Assembly: GCA_038501625.1 (NCBI GenBank) | Contig: JAZAYU010000009.1 | Span: forward strand, 6,066,396 to 6,130,395 | From: Corbicula japonica | Taxonomy: Eukaryota; Mollusca; Bivalvia; Venerida; Cyrenidae | Direction: 5' to 3' | Length of the DNA stretch: 64,000 bases | Notes under the pieces: model-generated | Told to the model about the DNA's origin: nothing | Seen by the model: the letters and a program-made list of their open reading frames with translations, nothing else | Database searches by the model: none | In this document: positions 1-10,043 of the stretch, in pieces | Layout of the letters: the number at the start of each line of letters is the position of its first letter | Position numbering within the stretch: the stretch's first letter is position 1 | Made by a program: the position numbers and the translations under genes

Positions 1-95
1 AACAGGCTCAATCAAACCAAGCCTGCAATATTTTCAACTTTGTCGTGTTCGGTGGCTTTTAAAGTTCCCTTTTCATCTATGTCATGATATGAAGT
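1..95 (+). repeat. R1 dispersed repeat, 3' end only
   Basis: This is the 3' end of a dispersed repeat (called R1 here) that recurs at 16.6, 18.95, 19.5, 20.4, 28.2, 53.7 and 57.5 kb. The shared landmarks are AACAGGCTCAATCAAACC, a stretch reading TTTGTCGTGTTCGGTGGC, and a terminal AAAGTTCCCTTTTCATCTAT. The window edge cuts the 5' part. No ORF is associated. Family identity (SINE-like or MITE-like) is unknown. Confidence 0.8.
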
Positions 96-1182
96 CACTT
101 ACACTTAGCATGAAATATATAACAGCATTGCTGCAGACAGAATGCTTTCTGCGGAACTCGGTTGTGTAAAAAGGAGATATTTACCACTAAATATAAGTAT
201 AACATCAATCTAAATTATAGTCATCCAACAACAGTAACCATCGGAACAATAACCAATGAATCCTACAAACTGCCGCCATCTATACAATCATGCTGTATTA
301 ATTTTGTCCAATTCGCCTTAGTAAAATGTAGTTTCTAATGTAAGTATAACAATATTAGAATCGTACTGAAAACACTTGTTGGAGTACTGAATGACTCTCC
401 AACTTTATTTTCGTCTCCCCCAGATGCCTACTGACAGACTCTATTCCATCTAATCTTGATCGGTGACTTCAAACGTGAGTAATTGTTACTTAGTTGCTTT
501 ATATTAGTAGCTCACGCTTCAATCCAGACATCGGTTCGCTTTATTTTTACGTACCTCAATTGTCAAGATTCGGAAGTCTGTATTTTTTAATTCTATTTTA
601 TGGATATTCAGATAGTTTTCAGACAAGAAACTTCTTGGAACAAGTAAAGAACAACACCGCTGAGAGCTACGATACTACAGGTCAGAAAAGATGAATTAGT
701 TATTTACTTATAACGTAGTAGTCGTGCGTCAAAACAGCAGTGCATATTTAATCCGTCATCTTCTCTATTTTATTGAGAAAATCGACAAAAGTATCGAGTA
801 TTTATAGACCGCTAGATTAATGAATATTTCTAGTTGTATTTAAATGAAAGGTAATCGTATTTCTTTTGAATACATTTAGAATGAAAATTATATCAATATG
901 AGACATTTTTTCTTCGGATGCATGTTACAGTTATCTTTTAATGAGTTACCAAATGAAAAGCGAACATAAATGTAAAAACAAAATAATGTAGTCTAGATTT
1001 TAGAAAGCCTTGTATTTTTCCTTTTTACCATTTAACATTATATTATCATAGTTTAACTGCAAGACCAATAGTAACACTATTACCGCAACAGAAAATAAAG
1101 TCTTACCACATTTGGTGAATGAAATACGTTAGTATATTAATAGCCTTGGAATGTTTCGGAGAAGCATGAATTTCAGGGCTGA
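96..1182. other. No gene recognised
   Basis: AT-rich sequence with only short random ORFs. No motif, TIR or tandem repeat stood out by eye. Confidence 0.5.
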
Positions 1183-1268
1183 AGGTTATAAAGCTGAGAT
1201 TGGAAACCAGTCTCAAATCTCAGGCATCTGATTGGCTGAAATGGTTTCCAATCTCAGCTTTATAACCT
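1183..1268. mobile_element. Fold-back element, internally shortened copy
   Basis: The 27-bp arms are perfect reverse complements (AGGTTATAAAGCTGAGATTG and its complement), around a 32-bp centre containing CTGATTGGCTGAAA. Compared with the full copy at 22.6 kb, one internal arm is missing, so the hairpin is shorter. It belongs to the same non-autonomous fold-back family as the copies at 22.6, 55.2 and 57.5 kb. It has no coding capacity. Confidence 0.85.
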
Positions 1269-1497
1269 CCAGTCTAGTTCAAACGTTCGTGCTCTTGCTA
1301 ATTATTTCTGCTCTTACCTAAGTAAGGTCATTGAGTACTTAATTTCTCTTTACAGTGCTATTAGTTTATTATGTTTTATATGCAAGATTTTCGAGTTCAC
1401 GGTTGGATTCGTGTAAACTCACCGGAACAACTTGTGCTTGTTTCAGGCCTGCCAAAACTTCTTCATTAAAAATCCGGAGATTTTGTCTAAAAATGTC

Positions 1498-1630
1498 AAT
1501 GATGATGATGACGACGACGATGATGTTGTAGTTGTTGTTGTTTTTATGTCTTGTTGTTGCTGTTCACTATGACTGTGACTGAACAAAATGATGATGATGA
1601 TGGTGATGGTGATGGTGATGGTGGTGGTGG

Positions 1631-1701
<71 letters not shown>

Positions 1702-1702
1702 T
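1498..1702. repeat. GAT/GAC/GGT trinucleotide microsatellite
   Basis: The tract runs through GATGATGACGACGACGATG, an interruption at about 1,525-1,590, then a long uninterrupted GAT run. The poly-Asp and poly-Ser ORFs it creates on the two strands are compositional artefacts. Confidence 0.95.
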
Positions 1703-2142
1703 TTTTCTCATATTCTTCCTTATAATTATATTCTTCAAAGAATTGTATAAATGAATTTTGCCGATTTTGTTAGAAATGGTTAAAGATCCATGGTCAAAGT
1801 TAATATCAGTTATGGTTTTTAAATGAAACAATATAAATGGAATCAAATAATGTAACTTGTTTTAAAAATGACTTTTCTTCATTCTGTTTTTACTGTTAAG
1901 ACCTGCTTTTGACAATATTAGAATGAACATGCAATGAAAATACATAAAGGCAGGTGTAACATCGGGGCCCTTGTTTAGTTTATGACACGCGGTTATTGTA
2001 TAGTTGTGCCAGAGGCAATTAGACTGCATGTCACTGACCATGTCCTCGTTATCTCGTATTAAACAGGAAATGTGCGACTGAAGTAGAATAACTGTTCTAT
2101 TCATTGCACAACTTTTAAATTAGGTTTAATTAATCTATATTT

Positions 2143-2225
2143 TTGCAATTTCATAGAAATCCGGAGATTTTGACTATAAATCCGGAGATCCGGAGAAGTA
2201 ACTTAAAATCCGGAGGCCTGATGTT
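2143..2225. repeat. AATCCGGAG-rich repeat
   Basis: AATCCGGAG or a close variant occurs four times within about 70 bp, next to AGGCCTGATG. A related block lies at 1,445-1,500, where CAGGCCTG is followed by AATCCGGAGATTTTG. The two blocks could be ends of one element separated by the microsatellite-bearing 640 bp between them. I could not prove this. Confidence 0.45.
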
Positions 2226-2261
2226 TGTCAATAGAAAAACCTGTCGGGGCAATGGTAAATA

Positions 2262-2330
2262 TGGTAGACCTAGAAACTGGTTTAAACTGCAGTGTGGTGA
2301 AATAGTTTGCCCTGACCGTTCCGTGACCCT
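2262..2330 (+). mobile_element. Degenerate Naiad 3'-tail remnant
   Basis: The order CCTAGAAACTGGTTTAAAC, then a decayed GTGG...TTTGCC hairpin, then CTGACCGTTCC matches the conserved part of the Naiad 3' tail at 46,560-46,630 on the same strand, with many substitutions. It is short and old. Confidence 0.55.
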
Positions 2331-2347
2331 TCAGCTCTCTCATTTTT

Positions 2348-2371
2348 AGACTGGCGCGCATGCGCCAGTCT
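2348..2371. repeat. Short perfect inverted repeat
   Basis: Arms AGACTGGCGC and GCGCCAGTCT flank a GCAT loop. A second GC-rich hairpin-prone stretch (GCCGTGAACACGGC) follows at about 2,383-2,396. A partial copy of the same GC-rich motif (GCGCGCCAGTCTTTTAACG) occurs near 5,120. Function is unknown. Confidence 0.6.
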
Positions 2372-3453
2372 TAAGTAACGATGCCGTGAACACGGCGACG
2401 CGCCGTCGTTAAGTTCGGGTGTATCATTATGACCACGAGAGCGTATCAAGTAAGTGGGGTTTTGTGGTCACCGCGAGAGCAGGCCGAAATGTTCTGCACT
2501 AGTGTGAAGCACAATGCAGCACACCATTCCACGAATGCTGAGCGATTAATAGTAAGTTTCCGTGTAATTTTGGAGCATCCATGCCAAAAATGCCAGCTAA
2601 CAAATGTAGAGAGAAATCACGACCAGCTACGGCAGTGAACAAGCAACTGGATATGCATGAGAAGTTTAGTTACGCCTGAAAGATTTCGTAGTTGTGTGGC
2701 ATAAAAAGTAGTGCATTTTAAGAAAATACAAATATTTCGAGAAGGAATGCGAACTTTGAAAGATAATGCTACAAATAAAAACAAGAAAACAATTTAATGT
2801 TGTTGTTCGAACAACTATGAAAGGATATTAAAAGAACGATTAAAAACAAATCAGTCACGCGACAAGCGGGAGATAGAGTGGGTTGCCATTTTGGTTAGGT
2901 TGGAGTAGTTATGGATCGAGATTTTGCTCGGCTTTCGAGGACCGGGCCCGACAACCGTTAACAAGCTTTAATCTTTTTCCAACAAGCGTTAAATTCGCCG
3001 ACATCCGTTTATTCAGAACGACATGTCATAATTTTCTGTTTCTTGCATTGTAAACACAGGTCGCTTTTCAATACACACCTCATTCAAGGTTAAGCAATAT
3101 GCGATTTGACCAATCACAATCGATTTCTTTACTATCAGCTGGCCTCTCCAGGTGGCCGAATTCGCAAGTCTGTCGGTGTCGTTTGATCGTATTTTGCCTC
3201 TGCCGACTGTTGATATTCTCAATTAACAGCGGTCGTGTTTGACATAATGTTCAATGATTTTAATGAGATGCGATCATGAGTAATAATTTGGTTATTCTTT
3301 GTTCTGTGATTAGAAAACAAACACTTCGAAAATTGTACTGTATAGATGTATGAAAATTATTGCGCGATAATTGATTTGTTTTAAACAAATCTATTTGCAA
3401 GTTCCAGTTAGAACTTAGCGATCAGTTCATTTTCGTCGGACACATTTTCAAGT

Positions 3454-3781
3454 ATGCATGCGCAAAAGAACGACGACTCGTCGATTCTATCTTATTTCAA
3501 GAGAAACCGGCCTTGTGAGGCTGATGCCAACTCCATCGGGCATTCTGAACTTCAAAATTCTAATAATGAGATCGAGATCATTCCGGATAGCCCTTCAAGA
3601 GCGACTCTGACGACGCCAAGTACCCCTTCACGTCGTGAAATTACTCCGACGCCGGACGCGGTACCCCAACATGCCGAGACACTGAATCAACGCCGGCTAC
3701 CTCGAACAGCCAGTTCGATCCAGTCAGGTGTCGATCCTAAGTGGAAGAAAGTCTACTCCTGGTTGCAAGAAGTTGGCAATG
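3454..3781 (+). CDS. hAT-transposase-derived protein, first coding exon (remnant gene)
   Basis: This open frame of 109 codons plus one base begins MHAQKNDDSSILSYFKR. The DSSILSYF stretch resembles a PCNA-interacting (PIP-box-like) motif, common at the N-terminus of hAT-derived proteins such as the ZNF862/C17orf113 group. A serine/proline-rich linker follows, then KWKKVYSWLQEVGNG, which looks like the start of the zinc-finger module of those proteins. A possible donor (G|GTCTTT, weak) lies at 3,781/3,782 and leaves phase 1. The last exon of the same kind of protein lies 379 bp downstream (4,161-4,333) in compatible phase. All exons that would carry the zinc finger and the RNase-H-like catalytic fold are missing. 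Read directly through, the two exons would give about 166 residues. The family assignment is by motif memory. Confidence 0.55.
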
Positions 3782-3865
3782 GTCTTTTTATATATATTTA
3801 CTTAGCCTTGTGACTTACATTAAATAAATAAAATAACTCAATTTCATGCTTCTATAATAAAAAGG

Positions 3866-4056
3866 GAAATATGCATATCAGGAATCGCCACACTCATAAA
3901 ACACAGCCTCCCCCTGCAGCAAAAAAGAAGAGAGGAAAATAAATGATTTGTTTGTTGATTGTTTAACAAAAAAGAGAACCGTATGGGTTAGCGCATTGGC
4001 AAAATAATTTGCTACTGGGGGTTTAAACCAGGTTCTAGGGGTGCACTATATAATTT
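3866..4056 (-). mobile_element. Naiad 3'-tail fragment
   Basis: It starts with ATATGCATATCAGGAATCGC, then ACACAGCCTCCCC and AAGAAGAGAGGAAA. The degraded GGCAAAATAATTTGC hairpin and GGTTTAAACCAGGTTCTAGG follow. This is the minus-strand reading of the Naiad terminal sequence seen at 46.5-46.8 kb. It sits in the interval between the two hAT-gene exons, so it is an intronic insertion or lies at a deletion scar. Confidence 0.85.
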
Positions 4057-4160
4057 ATTATACCTGTTTGTGTTAACTGAATACCTATTATGATATTATT
4101 TTTATATATATATAAAGCTGTCTTTATGTTTACTGGTATCGTAAATTAATTTAATTTCAG

Positions 4161-4333
4161 ATTGTGAGTGGGTTTTTTCCACCTTATCAAGAGTGAAGAC
4201 AAAGCTTAGAAGCAGGCTTAACAATTCAACATTAATTTCATTGTTAATAATATCCATGGAAGGTCCTGATGTACTGAAGTTTGATTATAATAAGGCAGTC
4301 AGCACTTGGGTCCAAGAAAAAAGAGGCGTCTGA
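4161..4333 (+). CDS. hAT-transposase-derived protein, terminal exon (dimerisation domain)
   Basis: A good acceptor (TTAATTTCAG) precedes two phase bases and then 56 codons ending in TGA. The translation contains FSTLSRVKTKLRSRLNNS, then ISMEGPD, FDYNKAVSTW and a basic end. This is the typical C-terminal hAT dimerisation segment (FS..NR.K...R.RL, I...GP, FD...A...W). It is too short to appear as a long ORF. Joined to the upstream exon (one base plus AT gives GAT) it stays in frame. No catalytic hAT exons lie between, so this is a decayed or internally deleted copy rather than an active transposase. The domain call is firm; that both exons belong to one transcript is inferred. Confidence 0.7.
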
Positions 4334-6471
4334 AAGTTTAATCCTAATCCTGTCAGTTGTAATGAAACACTAAGTTTGATATGTGTGAGATATCTTGGAC
4401 AATAAAGGTGAAAAACTAACTATACAGAGTATATAGTTGACATTATAACTTGATGAGATCAGATCAGTTTATGTTATTAAAACACATGTTGACATACTGT
4501 TTACACATTGTTTCACATTACTATTTATGTTTTTTAACTTTTTACCTTTCTTGGCTCAAAAGAGATAAAAAAAAACATCTATGTACTATATACCGTTGTT
4601 GCAGTAAACTTTGGTACAACTATCAAAACTGTATAAAATGATAGTTAAAAAATAAAGTTTCGCGAGCTAAAATCCACGAACAGTCCAGCGACAACCCTTC
4701 CAAAAATCCTGGGGAGACCGTAAGTAAGTTGGCGAATATTTTTGTTAATGCATTGTTGCGATCGACGTAAAAATTAAGATTGTAACTGTTTCTTAAGGTA
4801 CGTGAGCCTTGTGCATTTCATTGTTGACACTAATCAGTTGTGGCGGAGCCTGATCATCGTTATTCTAGCAAAATTTAACCACTAATCATACGATCACGCA
4901 TCAAAAAGATCCCCAACCTAAGATTAAGGTGAAAAAAGTGATACTTAATTTCCTTGCATCAAAATACAAGTACCTGCATCTATTGAAATCCCTGAATATA
5001 CTGAATTATTTGCTAATGTTGATGATAGTAACTGTCACAAAGTTTAACGAAAAAATCACACATAGTTTCATATGTTTAAAGTAATGATATCTGTGCAGGG
5101 CAAGTTCGATTCAACCAGCGCGCCAGTCTTTTAACGCTTTCAGCGCTTTGATTGTTAATTGTTTATTGTGCCGTTTTTGAAATTTATCATATTATAAAGC
5201 CCTGTTCTCTTTTTCACTCTATGTTTTGGCTGTGTTTTCTGAAAGTGGCTATTCCTCATAACAATTGCAGAAAGCCACAAGGGATTAAAGTTAAAATTGT
5301 TTTTATGTTTTCCAGAATTAAATCACATTGATAGCTAAAATAAATCTAATTCTTATCCCTTTTGTATATAGGTCACACTCTTTGCTCGACTTCAAATTTA
5401 TTTTTCAGTAATTATCTGTCTGGTCGTTGACATAAGTTACATGATAATTTGGATATATGAACTATTCGCAATTATCTACGGTCAAATTAATAAACACAAG
5501 TCACGCGGAGGCATTTTTCAGTGTCACAAATATTAAATGCGATTCGGGAACGAAATATTATTGTATTGCGGTCAAAAACCCAAAAAGCCTCCCAGAAGGA
5601 ATATACTAAGAGAACACTAATTTATATTATGACAGTTTCAGGAGTAAGAATCAGTAGTGAGACATTATAAAGTTACAAAATTCGCATACACGAAGTATAT
5701 TATTAACGCGGAGTGTAATGTATTGCTAAAACCGACACTGCATAACTGAAATAAGATTATCAAACAAAATCAAACACAACATTGCATAATTAAAATAAGA
5801 TTAATATGAACTAAGGCACTGCCTCTCTCGGAATCGGCGAATCAAAAGTGAAGTATATCGTATGTTTAACAGTAAAACAAAGAAACAAGTCATCATTTGT
5901 TGTTTTACTTTTTAACCAAAACTGATCAAGGTTGTAAGATGCAACACTACATCTTAGTGAGCTGAATGATTCTGTGAAGTTTGGAAGAATCCTTTGAGAT
6001 GTTGAATACACCAGTTTGCCTGTAAACTCTTAGTTAAACAGCACCAAAATGTGATCAAAATGCAAGGCTGGCCGATGGTATAAGAAATGTAGAATAATAA
6101 AAATCTGGTTAACAAGGTAGATTGTAAAACATCATTCCACAACACCTAAAATTCTGAGTTGGAATATGGTGACACCAATGACAGAGCAAGTGGCGAAGCT
6201 TGTCATATTCTTTGAATATTCAAGCTTGAAATCAACAATTAACATACTTTTGGGTCTGAGGACTTAAGATAATACTATGAGTGACAGTAGAGGAATTTTT
6301 ATCCGAATAGAATGAAACATTCAAATTAGTCCATGAAAAGCAAATGCTGAAGGAGTCTATTCCTATTTTCTATGGTTCCATTTAACAGCAAATTATTTCA
6401 TAACAAAATTATACTGATGGTGTTGTTCATTTACTGTTCTTCAATGAGGTCTACATTAAAACGTTTTTGTA
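4334..6471. other. No complete gene; 3' flanks of two genes
   Basis: About 4,334-4,660 is probably 3' UTR of the hAT-like remnant; an AATAAAG occurs near 4,652. At 4,655-4,715 a short open stretch ends in the donor-like ACC|GTAAGT but has no recognisable protein. GCGCGCCAGTCTTTTAACG near 5,120 repeats the GC-rich motif of 2,350. The part next to 6,471 is probably 3' UTR of the minus-strand gene. The remainder shows nothing recognisable. Confidence 0.4.
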
Positions 6472-6662
6472 TTATTTGATATCACAATCACACAGTATAT
6501 TTGTATAGACAATTCTTTTTCTTGTCAAGTGACATAAACTTCCAAAGCAGCACCTTCTATTGCAGGAAATAGTAGTGGAAGTATATGTAAACTGTATGCT
6601 CCCTCTACTGTCTAGAACAGTTAACCTGGTCTCCCCACAGCATTTCATGTGAAGCTGTTTTC
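6472..6662 (-). CDS. Unrecognised cysteine-rich protein, exon 3 (last coding exon)
   Basis: On the minus strand a TATTTCAG acceptor is followed by two phase bases and 62 codons, ending in TAA. The product segment is cysteine-rich and includes KQLHMKCCGETRLTVLD, SCNRRCCFGSLCH and LCDCDIK at the end. The incoming phase (1+2) matches the donor of the exon at 7,203-7,304 exactly, and only this phase is open. I do not recognise the family. The clustered Cys residues suggest metal binding or disulfides, but no RING, zinc-finger or toxin signature is clear. Confidence 0.6.
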
Positions 6663-6899
6663 CTGAAATATTAAATTCAACAGCAAATTAATTTATCTTC
6701 AAAAAAAATAATTTTATATCTTATTGCTTTTATAAATTTATTTATCGACAGTTAAAATTGATTTAAAATATTTAGACACAAAAATAAAATTTGTCAAATA
6801 CATTGATTTTGTATGCTCTGATAATTACTTCAGGTATCCTGACTCTTGACTTACCCCCGGTACTCTATGGAGACTCTTTAAATCACATGGACAACAGTA

Positions 6900-7090
6900 T
6901 AGTTCCACGTCAGCCGAACATTTTTGGTGTCTGATCTGGATCTAAACTGGTTGCTTATTTGTCATAAATAACCTCATGAATCTAAACTTAAACAGTGTAG
7001 ATCCTGATCAGACTGCACAGATGAGCCTGCTGAACTGGATATACATTGGTCACTAATGTGATAAAGGGTGTAATCATGAAGTAAAATGTA
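6900..7090. repeat. Bivalve-type dispersed repeat in intron 2
   Basis: The GTCTGATCTGGATCTAAACTGG and GATCCTGATCAGACTGCACAG segments resemble a second, shorter block at about 7,575-7,675 (CTGATCTGGATTTACATGGG and GTGCCCATGAAGTAGG). Both lie in introns of the minus-strand cysteine-rich gene. Such diverged dispersed repeats are common in bivalves. No coding capacity is seen. Confidence 0.5.
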
Positions 7091-7202
7091 AAAAAAAACA
7101 CTAACATAGTAACTTATATTCATGCACCGGTAGATTCAGTGTGATGTCTATTATACATTCATGCAGCTTTAATAAATGAAAATAAAGAAAATTTATGCAA
7201 AC

Positions 7203-7304
7203 CTTGTATCTGTTTACTATAGTAATGTTCATATTCTGTGCCATAGCTGTCTACCAATTCTGCATAAGTATCTATAGCCCTCATAAGCTTGGTGATACAC
7301 ATCT
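7203..7304 (-). CDS. Unrecognised cysteine-rich protein, exon 2
   Basis: A 102-bp exon with a clean ATTTTCAG acceptor and an AAG|GTTTGC donor, phase 1 on both sides. It encodes a charged, helix-prone segment that includes MCITKLMRAIDTYAEL and YGTEYEHYYSK. The frame is open only in the phase dictated by both neighbouring exons, which is good evidence that it is real. It is too short to show as a long ORF. Function is unknown. Confidence 0.6.
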
Positions 7305-7747
7305 CTGAAAATAAATGTTTTATTTTAAATCTTCTCTGATAACTAGTCAGTTCTACAGTACCTTTTGTGGCTTATGAAGATGTACATAAATTGCTGTTGC
7401 AGTTAACAGTGAACAATTCATACTGTTGCCATAATTTATTTATTACATGTAGGGTCTTTTTATTAAAATCACATAAAAGGAAGATGGTAATGATGAAAAA
7501 TTTCATGCCATCTTTAATTCCTACACAAGATTAGCATAAAATCAGAGTGTTATCATATTTTAAAGACCACAAAAAGATGTGCCAGCTGATCCGAATCTAC
7601 ATCTATGCCATCTGATCTGGATTTACATGGGCTGACCATGTGGTAAAAAGGTGTGCCCATGAAGTAGGTCAAGTTAATAACTGTGAAAACTGAAACAGCA
7701 TTGTTTTCTTTCTAAAAAAAGTGAACAAGATTATGAGATTTACCCAC

Positions 7748-7901
7748 CAAATAAAGGATTAAATAAGTGACCACAGGGACGCATCATGTATGTACAACAT
7801 GGTCCGCAGAGAAACTTTGTGGCGTTTGATTCTGTGTCTTTCAAAAATTTGGCATGTTCAGGTGATGTTGTGTGAACATGCCAGAGATTATGGTTCACCA
7901 T
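7748..7901 (-). CDS. Unrecognised cysteine-rich protein, exon 1 (first recognisable coding exon)
   Basis: Translation from ATG at 7,901 gives MVNHNLWHVHTTSPEHAKF, then a Cys-rich block FLCGPCCTYMMRPCGHLF. The phase-1 donor G|GTGGGT joins in frame to 7,203-7,304; the alternative donor GG|GTAAAT two codon positions further would run into a stop. The whole product would be about 148 residues with 13 cysteines. The MITE at 7,904-8,298 inserted immediately before this ATG, inside the duplicated CATAG. Without the MITE the frame extends upstream for several more codons, so the original protein was probably longer and the present 5' UTR is transposon-derived. No family recognised. Confidence 0.55.
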
Positions 7902-7903
7902 AG

Positions 7904-8298
7904 CAGGGCTGGACAAATTTAGTTTTTTAGTAACTAGTCCAGAACTAGCTGGGTAAACATTTCAGCTAGTCCCACTTTTGCGTAAATAAGCAAATTCTGA
8001 TTGGTCAGTATTAACAGTAAAGAAAGAAACAGGAAATTCAAGAGGAAGCGTTACATGGGGGCTTGATAATGTTAAAATAGATCTCAAAACATGTTATTTT
8101 GTAATAAAAACTTATTGCTGTCGTAATATGATATGCATATGGTGCTAAAAGAGAATGGCGCATATCAAATTAACGTTTAAACTAGTCTACACAAAAAAAT
8201 TGAGCTAGCCCACGGACAAGCATTCAGATATTTTGAGATTGTCCGATACAATTTTCAGCGTGTCCAAGGCGTCGGGCTAGTGGGTTTGTCCAGCCCTT
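7904..8298. mobile_element. hAT-like MITE with CAGGGCTGGACAAA termini
   Basis: The left end CAGGGCTGGACAAA and the right end, whose reverse complement is AAGGGCTGGACAAAC, form about 13-bp TIRs. CATAG is duplicated on both sides (7,899-7,903 and 8,299-8,303). It is 395 bp and non-coding. The CAGGG-type terminus is typical of hAT superfamily MITEs, although hAT duplications are usually 8 bp and only 5 bp are visible here. Confidence 0.75.
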
Positions 8299-8379
8299 CA
8301 TAGTCATGTAAAGGAAGGGCAAATTCTGTGCTGTTCGAGTGTTTGTACTGTTTATTAAGGGTAAATTAAAATAAATTAC

Positions 8380-8466
8380 CTCTCCAGTAGTCTAATTTTT
8401 CTCCTTTTCCAGTTTCATGCTCTTTGAATCAGATTTGTTACGCATCTTTCATATGTATACTTCAAA
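8380..8466 (-). other. Candidate upstream exon of the cysteine-rich gene
   Basis: An 87-bp minus-strand segment lies between a good acceptor (TTTGTATTTCAG) and a good donor (AGAG|GTAATT). It has a short ORF starting MRNKSDSKSMKLEKEK that stops after two more codons beyond a run of A. One base fewer in that run would keep the frame open to the donor. It could be a 5' UTR exon or a frameshifted first coding exon of the gene at 6,472-7,901. Support is limited to splice-site quality and position. Confidence 0.3.
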
Positions 8467-8562
8467 CTGAAATACAAATTACAAAAAACAAATTTTATAA
8501 ACAATATTATTTGCCCAATGCATGCATATACCTTCCAAAGACTTAATTTATTTTCTTAGTGT

Positions 8563-8849
8563 CAGACTTCCTGAAAGTCGCCAGACCGTCGGACCTGTCC
8601 GGTAAAATTTGGACTGGTTTGATGTGATTTCCAATCTTGTAGGACCGAATGTCCGGCAAAAATTTGATCTGCTATTCCAATTTTACTCGCTAAATTACAA
8701 TTTTACTCGCTGTTTTGATTTGAGACTGTTCCGAGGGAAATGAGTGAGGATATCCAAATGAAATATTTTACGTATTCGTCATAATGACAATTTGTACCAC
8801 TGAAAAAAGTGTCATGACTGACACTGTTTTACAACTTTCGGGAAGCCTG
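8563..8849. mobile_element. MITE with CAGRCTTCCYGAAAGTYG termini
   Basis: Left end CAGACTTCCTGAAAGTCG and right end, read in reverse complement, CAGGCTTCCCGAAAGTTG form 18-bp imperfect TIRs enclosing 287 bp with no ORF. The CAG start suggests the hAT type. A target duplication is not clear (TTAGTG against TAGCG). Confidence 0.65.
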
Positions 8850-9029
8850 TAGCGATCATTACACTCAAACATCTGGACCCAGGCATGTATACAAAAGCTC
8901 GACACAAACTATTGGACTGTGAAAACTAAATAAAATAAATAAATTTTCAAATTTATACCAATTAATTAATGGTCAACACGGCTTCACCATGAAACACATT
9001 TGAACTTGTAAGTTACTTGTTTGACAGAG

Positions 9030-9586
9030 CAGAGGTGTAGAATTCCACTCGACCGCTCGCCATGGCGAGTAAATGATCTGTTGGGTCGAGCGAAGCGGCC
9101 GAAACACTCGACCGGCCGGGCGAGTAAATTTTTCACCAAAGCACATGTGTTTTCTTTGAAAAATGAAATATTTTCACTTTGTTTAAAAATACAATTCGAT
9201 TTCCGGAATTTCGGTCGATTTCCGGTGTATTCGGAACGTTTCTGATGTAAAGGTAACAACAGCGATTTATTTTTATCCTCATTGGGTTTCCCAAATCAGA
9301 ACGAGGCTAGCCTGCAAGTGCACGTATTTTCCCGCTGTATGTCAAACATTATGTAGAAACAAATGAAGATAACGCTTTTTTACACAAGGTACGGGTGATG
9401 ATGAAAAGCGAGAGAGCAAGCGAGACAGTAAGAAAGAGATAGAACGAAAAGAAAAACGAAAATTGCAACAAAAAGAGTATTTTATTTAAAATGTAAGGGC
9501 GAGTGTACTTTCTGTAAGGGCGAGTGCACTTACTCATTCACTCGACCTGCAGGGCGAGTGGGTCAAAGAAAATTTCTACACCTCTG
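9030..9586. mobile_element. hAT-like non-autonomous element with CAGAGGTGTAGAA termini
   Basis: The left CAGAGGTGTAGAA is mirrored by TTCTACACCTCTG at the right end. Subterminal, mutually complementary motifs CACTCGACC and GGGCGAGTG occur several times near both ends. CAGAGC flanks both sides as a possible part of the target duplication. The two overlapping ORFs near 9,000-9,260 look compositional. The right end and flank were then duplicated (9,472-10,043). Confidence 0.65.
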
Positions 9587-10043
9587 TCAGAGCAATTATT
9601 CCTAAAATCTGAAATAAATAATTAGTGGTAAACACGGCTTCGCCGTGCTTCCTATTTAAATCATTCTACACTATGCCTCATTTTTGTATGAAATATAGCT
9701 CTAATAATTTTTATTTGTTGTAAATGAAGCATTATTCAGATAGCATCTGGTAAACAGAAAGAGTATTTTATTTAAAATGTAAGGGCGAGTGTACTTTCTG
9801 TAAGGCGAGTGCACTTACTCATTCACTCGACCTGCAGGGCGAGTGGGTCAAAGAAAATTTCTACACCTCTGCAGAGCAATTATTCCTAAAATCTGAAATA
9901 AATCATAAGTGGTAAACGCGGCTTCGCCGTGCTTCCTATTTAAATCATTCTACACTATGCCTCATTTTGTTATAAAATTTTGCTCTAATAATTTTTATTT
10001 GTTGTAAATGAAGCATTATTCAGATAGCATTTGGTAAACACAG
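9472..10043. repeat. 286-bp tandem duplication (2 units)
   Basis: Unit 1 at 9,472-9,757 and unit 2 at 9,758-10,043 run from AAAGAGTATTTTATTTAAAA to GGTAAACA. They differ by a handful of substitutions and small indels. Each unit contains the right TIR of the preceding element and a CACGGCTTCGCCGTG hairpin. Older degenerate versions of this hairpin occur at about 8,970 and 10,037. Confidence 0.9.

Noticed and set aside
1544..1846. Poly-Ser (-) and poly-Asp (+) ORFs
   Set aside because: They are translations of the GAT microsatellite.
3013..3222. 69-codon minus ORF upstream of the hAT-like exon
   Set aside because: No domain; it overlaps the presumed promoter and 5' UTR of the plus-strand remnant.
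8984..9259. Overlapping 91- and 74-codon ORFs on opposite strands
   Set aside because: They cover the TIR-rich left end of the 9.0 kb non-autonomous element and mirror each other because of its complementary subterminal motifs.
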